Below are positions 61,098 through 64,000 of a stretch of DNA of 64,000 nt, one piece after another. Position numbers and translations under genes: made by a program. The stretch is from JBBQFC01 sp038321615. GTDB taxonomy: Bacteria > Bacteroidota > Bacteroidia > Flavobacteriales_D > Cryomorphaceae. Where the stretch lies: contig JBBQFC010000007.1 in assembly GCA_038321615.1 (NCBI GenBank), forward strand, positions 14,551 to 78,550, given 5' to 3'. The notes under the pieces are model-generated. The model did not search any database, was not told the DNA's origin, and worked only from the letters and a program-made list of their open reading frames with translations. How positions within the stretch are numbered: position 1 is the stretch's first letter; each line of letters opens with the position of its first letter.

Positions 61098-61569
61098 ATT
61101 TGCATTCGTTCTTGGTTTGAAAGCAGCTTAGAACTGAGACAGTAAGTTAACGGTGTTAATTTTTGATGCTTATCGACAAGCTTTCCTCTTTTTTATCAGT
61201 GCAATTTGGGCAAAAGCAGCTAACACTTAATTGATGCAGAGCCTAAAAGGCAGAAAATAGGATTGCGCACCACAATCATTAATGTACGCTGTACATTTCA
61301 ATAAATTCAAGAATACCCACCTTTTCAAGCCGATAAACAATTGAAAGTGTACCAAAAACACTATTCTCGGAACCTGGTAACATGAAAGATTTGTTCCGTT
61401 AAACTAAATTTAATTGACTTATAAAGGATTTCGTCGTATGTTTGTCCTAATTCATCGAAACTATCGCGACTGATATTAAACAAGTAGCTTCTTTTCCTTA
61501 ACCGAGATTAAAGAGAAGCTCTTTGAGATTGAAGATGAACATAACCAATCGATTAAATAGGATGTCATT
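61098..61569. other. Long regulatory intergenic region before the WcaJ-type gene
   Basis: No gene. From left to right it holds: a perfect dyad AATGTAC (61281-61287) and GTACATT (61291-61297) around GCT; a good promoter at 61414-61444; and a leader of about 120 bases containing a hairpin-forming pair, AGCTTCT (61486-61492) and AGAAGCT (61514-61520). No terminator for the preceding operon was recognised, so read-through into wcaJ is possible. Confidence 0.5.
61414..61444 (+). promoter_or_regulatory. Promoter of the WcaJ-type phosphotransferase gene
   Basis: TTG at 61414-61416, 20 bases, then TATGTTTG at 61437-61444, an exact TAnnTTTG. Both boxes and spacing fit the Bacteroidota primary promoter, the best match in the window. 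The leader to the ATG at 61570 would be about 120 bases. Confidence 0.68.
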
Positions 61570-62958
61570 ATGGAGTACAAATACGCACGCTTTTTTAAGC
61601 TCTTTAATTCGTTTTTGGATTACTTAATCCTCAACGTTTCACTAATAACGGCTTATTATTTTGTAATTCCTGAAGGGTCTGAAGGTCCTGTCATAGGCTT
61701 GAAGCTATATATGTTGCTCGCCAACCTAATTTGGTTTTTCAGCACTACCCAAACGGAACTTTACAATAAAATTCTCAAGACGGATGCTGTTCCGTATCTC
61801 AACAAGTCGATTTGGACACTAGTTATTTTCGCAGTGGCTTCTTTCGGACTCCACTTTCTCATGCCTGAAATTTTAATTACGGATCTTCAGCTGCTTAAAA
61901 CGTTAGTAATTTTCGCGGTGGCAATGCTTTCTGCCAAGGTGGTATTTCTCTTTGTGCGCAAGTCGCAGCGTCGGTTTTGGATTGACTACAAGAAAGTGGT
62001 AATTCTGGGATGTGGCCCTGCTGCCAAGGAGCTTTGTGAATATTTTAGTGATCACAACAGTGGTTTTATTGTAGAAGGTTTTTTCTGCGACGAAGCTTGT
62101 CCATCTATTGGTAACTTCAAGTTCTTAGGTACCTTGGATGAAAGCGTGAGATATTGCGCAAGCAATGATGTATCTGAAATTTTCAGTACGCTTCCATCAG
62201 GTCAGATCGCTACTGTGAAAGACTTAATGGAGCAAGCAGATTCCAATATGGTTCGCTTCCGCTTTGTACCCGAATTGAGCGAGCTTATGAATAAGGACAT
62301 GCTCATTGAATTTTATGGCGCTCTCCCAATCGTTTCTAAGCTGAAAGAACCGCTTGAGATAAAAGTCAATCAGATTGTAAAAGATGCATTTGACTATACT
62401 TTCAGTCTCTTAACGGTTGTCTTTCTTTTTAGCTGGCTATTCCCGCTTATTGCAATCGCCATAAAAATTGATTCGCGCGGTCCGATTTTCTTCCGACAGT
62501 TGCGCACGGGCAAGGACAATAAGCCATTCTTTTGTTTGAAATTCAGAAGTATGTACATCAATGAATTATCCGACACCAAACAGGCCGTGAGAGGCGACAG
62601 CAGGATAACTGCCGTAGGAGCTTTCATGCGAAAAACCAATCTTGACGAGTTGCCCCAATTTTTAAATGTGCTAATGGGCGACATGTCCATTGTAGGGCCG
62701 CGCCCTCACATGCTGAAGCATACGGAAGAATATTCAAAAGTGATTAACGACTACATGGTTCGTCAATTCGCTGCTCCAGGAATTACTGGTTGGGCTCAGA
62801 TTAACGGGCTACGCGGTGAGACTAAAGAAACGGAGTCCATGGTAAAACGTGTTAAAGCCGATATTTGGTATCTCGAAAACTGGAGCTTCTTGCTCGATTT
62901 GAAAATTGTATTTCTTACCGTTATTCAATCGTTTGCAAAGAACGAAAAAGCATACTAA
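61570..62958 (+). CDS. Undecaprenyl-phosphate glucose phosphotransferase (WcaJ type)
   Basis: 462 residues. Four N-terminal membrane helices (first: FLDYLILNVSLITAYYFVIP), a CoA-binding-like Rossmann region (KVVILGCGPAAKELCEYFSD), one further helix (FSLLTVVFLFSWLFPLIAIA) and the catalytic bacterial sugar transferase domain: DSRGPIFFRQLRTGKDNKPF, CLKFRSM, RKTNLDELPQFLNVLMGDMS, VGPRPHM and GITGWAQINGLRGET. The conserved Asp-Glu pair is in N-L-D-E-L-P-Q. The enzyme loads the first sugar phosphate (glucose or galactose) onto undecaprenyl phosphate. Placed after the transferases and under its own promoter, so supply of the primer could be controlled apart from the rest. Followed by a strong terminator. 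Confidence 0.93.
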   Translation: MEYKYARFFKLFNSFLDYLILNVSLITAYYFVIPEGSEGPVIGLKLYMLLANLIWFFSTTQTELYNKILKTDAVPYLNKSIWTLVIFAVASFGLHFLMPEILITDLQLLKTLVIFAVAMLSAKVVFLFVRKSQRRFWIDYKKVVILGCGPAAKELCEYFSDHNSGFIVEGFFCDEACPSIGNFKFLGTLDESVRYCASNDVSEIFSTLPSGQIATVKDLMEQADSNMVRFRFVPELSELMNKDMLIEFYGALPIVSKLKEPLEIKVNQIVKDAFDYTFSLLTVVFLFSWLFPLIAIAIKIDSRGPIFFRQLRTGKDNKPFFCLKFRSMYINELSDTKQAVRGDSRITAVGAFMRKTNLDELPQFLNVLMGDMSIVGPRPHMLKHTEEYSKVINDYMVRQFAAPGITGWAQINGLRGETKETESMVKRVKADIWYLENWSFLLDLKIVFLTVIQSFAKNEKAY

Positions 62959-63005
62959 TGCCTAAGGCTTAAAATCTTAACCAATAGAATAAAAACCAAT
63001 AGAGT

Positions 63006-63055
63006 AAAAAAACGAACAAGGGCGTGCTTAGCAGCACGCCCTTGTTCGTTTTTTT
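63006..63055 (+). terminator. Long bidirectional rho-independent terminator
   Basis: Arms AACGAACAAGGGCGTGCT (63011-63028) and AGCACGCCCTTGTTCGTT (63033-63050) are perfect over 18 bases with a 4-base loop; flanking A5 and T5 extend the stem to 23 pairs. It can stop the exopolysaccharide transcript from the left and the ABC-F gene transcript from the right. Confidence 0.9.
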
Positions 63056-63166
63056 AAATCCAGGCCCCTGCTGGATCGTCCCACATTATTAATACCATCG
63101 GGATTCATTCCATGCTGAGCGCCGAAAGCGTGGTGATGACTTCAGATACGATAAATGCCAGAGGCT

Positions 63167-64000
63167 TTAGCCCCTTACCAGCTTTCGGTACTTGATGCGT
63201 TTCGGACCAACGTCGCCCAGTCGCTTCTTCTTATTCTCTTCATACTCACTATAAGTACCTTCGAAATAATAAACTTCACTGTCGCCTTCGAAAGCAAGGA
63301 TGTGCGTACAAATGCGATCGAGGAACCAACGGTCGTGGGAGATTACTACCGCGCAGCCCGCAAAGTCCATAATTCCTTCTTCCAAAGCCCGGAGTGTGTT
63401 TACATCGATATCATTGGTCGGCTCATCGAGTAGCAGCACGTTGGCTTCTGTTTTGAGCGTCATGGCCAAATGGAGCCTGTTTCGTTCACCACCAGAGAGT
63501 ACGTTGATTTTCTTATTCTGATCAGGCCCATTGAAGTTAAACTTGGAAACATAAGCCCGAGAATTGATTTTCGTGCCACCAATCTCAATGAACTCCGTGC
63601 CACCAGAGATCACTTCCCAAACTGTTTTGTTGGCGTCGATGTCTTTATGGCGCTGATCTACATATCCGATTTGAACAGTATCTCCCACCTTAAAATTCCC
63701 TTGATCGGGAGTTTCTTCTCCCATAATCATCCGGAAAAGTGTAGTCTTTCCGGCACCATTTGGACCGATAACCCCTACAATACCTGCTGGCGGAAGTTTA
63801 AAGTTCAAATGTTCATAAAGCAATCGGTCGCCGTAACCCTTGGCCACATCTACCGCTTCGATTACTTCGCTTCCCAGTCGCTGACCGTTTGGAATGGCCA
63901 AAGCGAGACGTGCTTCTTTTTCGGCTGAGCCTTCGCCCATCATCTTTTCGTAATTCGTAAGTCGAGCTTTATTCTTCGCGTGGCGGCCTTTCGGATTCAT
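63167..64000 (-). CDS. ettA: ABC-F translation factor EttA, C-terminal part (cut by window edge)
   Basis: The last 278 codons of a minus-strand gene whose start lies outside the window. The linker (arm-like) region NPKGRHAKNKARLTNYEKMM precedes the second ATPase: Walker A GVIGPNGAGKTTLFRMIMGE, signature LSGGERNRLHLAMTL and Walker B VLLLDEPTNDIDVNTLRALE, then the switch His in VVISHDRWFLDRICTHILA. The C-terminal YSEYEENKKKRLGDVGPKRI and KYRKLVRG match EttA. EttA binds the ribosomal E site and gates entry into the elongation cycle according to ATP/ADP ratio. The ATG at the window edge is internal, not the start. Confidence 0.9.
   Translation of the reverse strand: MNPKGRHAKNKARLTNYEKMMGEGSAEKEARLALAIPNGQRLGSEVIEAVDVAKGYGDRLLYEHLNFKLPPAGIVGVIGPNGAGKTTLFRMIMGEETPDQGNFKVGDTVQIGYVDQRHKDIDANKTVWEVISGGTEFIEIGGTKINSRAYVSKFNFNGPDQNKKINVLSGGERNRLHLAMTLKTEANVLLLDEPTNDIDVNTLRALEEGIMDFAGCAVVISHDRWFLDRICTHILAFEGDSEVYYFEGTYSEYEENKKKRLGDVGPKRIKYRKLVRG

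Noticed and set aside
61098..61569. JUMPstart/ops-type element before the phosphotransferase gene
   Set aside because: No GGCGGTAG-like ops core was found in the gap.
1..64000. CRISPR arrays, tRNA or rRNA genes, insertion sequences, restriction or toxin-antitoxin genes
   Set aside because: Intergenic regions were read for T-loop motifs, regular direct repeats, transposase motifs and methylase motifs; none was found beyond the features listed. A weak tRNA without a clear T-loop could be missed by eye.

Overview
The window looks like a chromosomal contig from a Bacteroidota bacterium, most likely order Flavobacteriales (family not assignable by eye). The evidence is a SusC-like TonB-dependent receptor paired with a DUF4249 lipoprotein, proteins with type IX secretion style C-terminal tails, DUF4476, DUF4159 and DUF547 proteins, a ribosomal protein S16 with a long acidic tail, short AT-rich leaders without strong Shine-Dalgarno sites, and many copies of the Bacteroidota promoter element TAnnTTTG. 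No rRNA, tRNA, CRISPR array or intact mobile element was found.

Bases 1-8.3 kb hold two GT39-type glycosyltransferases (one cut by the window edge), a GNAT-nitrilase fusion, a PRC-barrel protein, thioredoxin, a type IB topoisomerase and a formate/nitrite-type channel. A decayed bestrophin tail lies at 2.2-2.6 kb. From 8.9 to 19.8 kb come a DUF547/beta-barrel protein with a lipoprotein partner, a DNA polymerase III alpha subunit with a fused N-terminal proofreading exonuclease, an HD hydrolase, and the translation genes rpsP, rimM and a trmN6-like methyltransferase.

From 19.8 to 33 kb: a saccharopine dehydrogenase family enzyme, a four-gene envelope operon (DUF4476, CsgG-like, two LPP20-like lipoproteins), a DUF423 protein, pckA, rsmE, a DUF4159 protein and the TonB receptor/DUF4249 pair. 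From 33 to 43.5 kb: a broken outer-membrane barrel gene, a tightly overlapping hisS-hutH-membrane protein-hydrolase operon, a large secreted-protein gene interrupted by two in-frame stops, a sulfatase, a sulfotransferase and a T9SS-tailed protein.

Bases 43.6-63 kb are one exopolysaccharide locus on the plus strand: Wza-type export lipoprotein, Wzc-type tyrosine kinase, Wzx flippase, nine glycosyltransferases of the GT2, GT4, GT9 and GT8-like classes, an O-antigen-type polymerase, a WcaF-like acetyltransferase, and at the end a separately promoted WcaJ-type initiating phosphoglycosyltransferase. Together these would start a repeat unit on undecaprenyl phosphate, extend and acetylate it, flip it, polymerise it and export it. 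The window ends in the C-terminal half of an EttA-type ABC-F gene.

I did not find a clearly new defence or mobile system. The most unusual points are the hisS-hutH coupling, the CsgG/LPP20 lipoprotein operon, the two-stop secreted-protein gene, the palindrome cluster after dnaE, the repeat-rich S16 tail, and the run of TTG/GTG starts in the polysaccharide locus.
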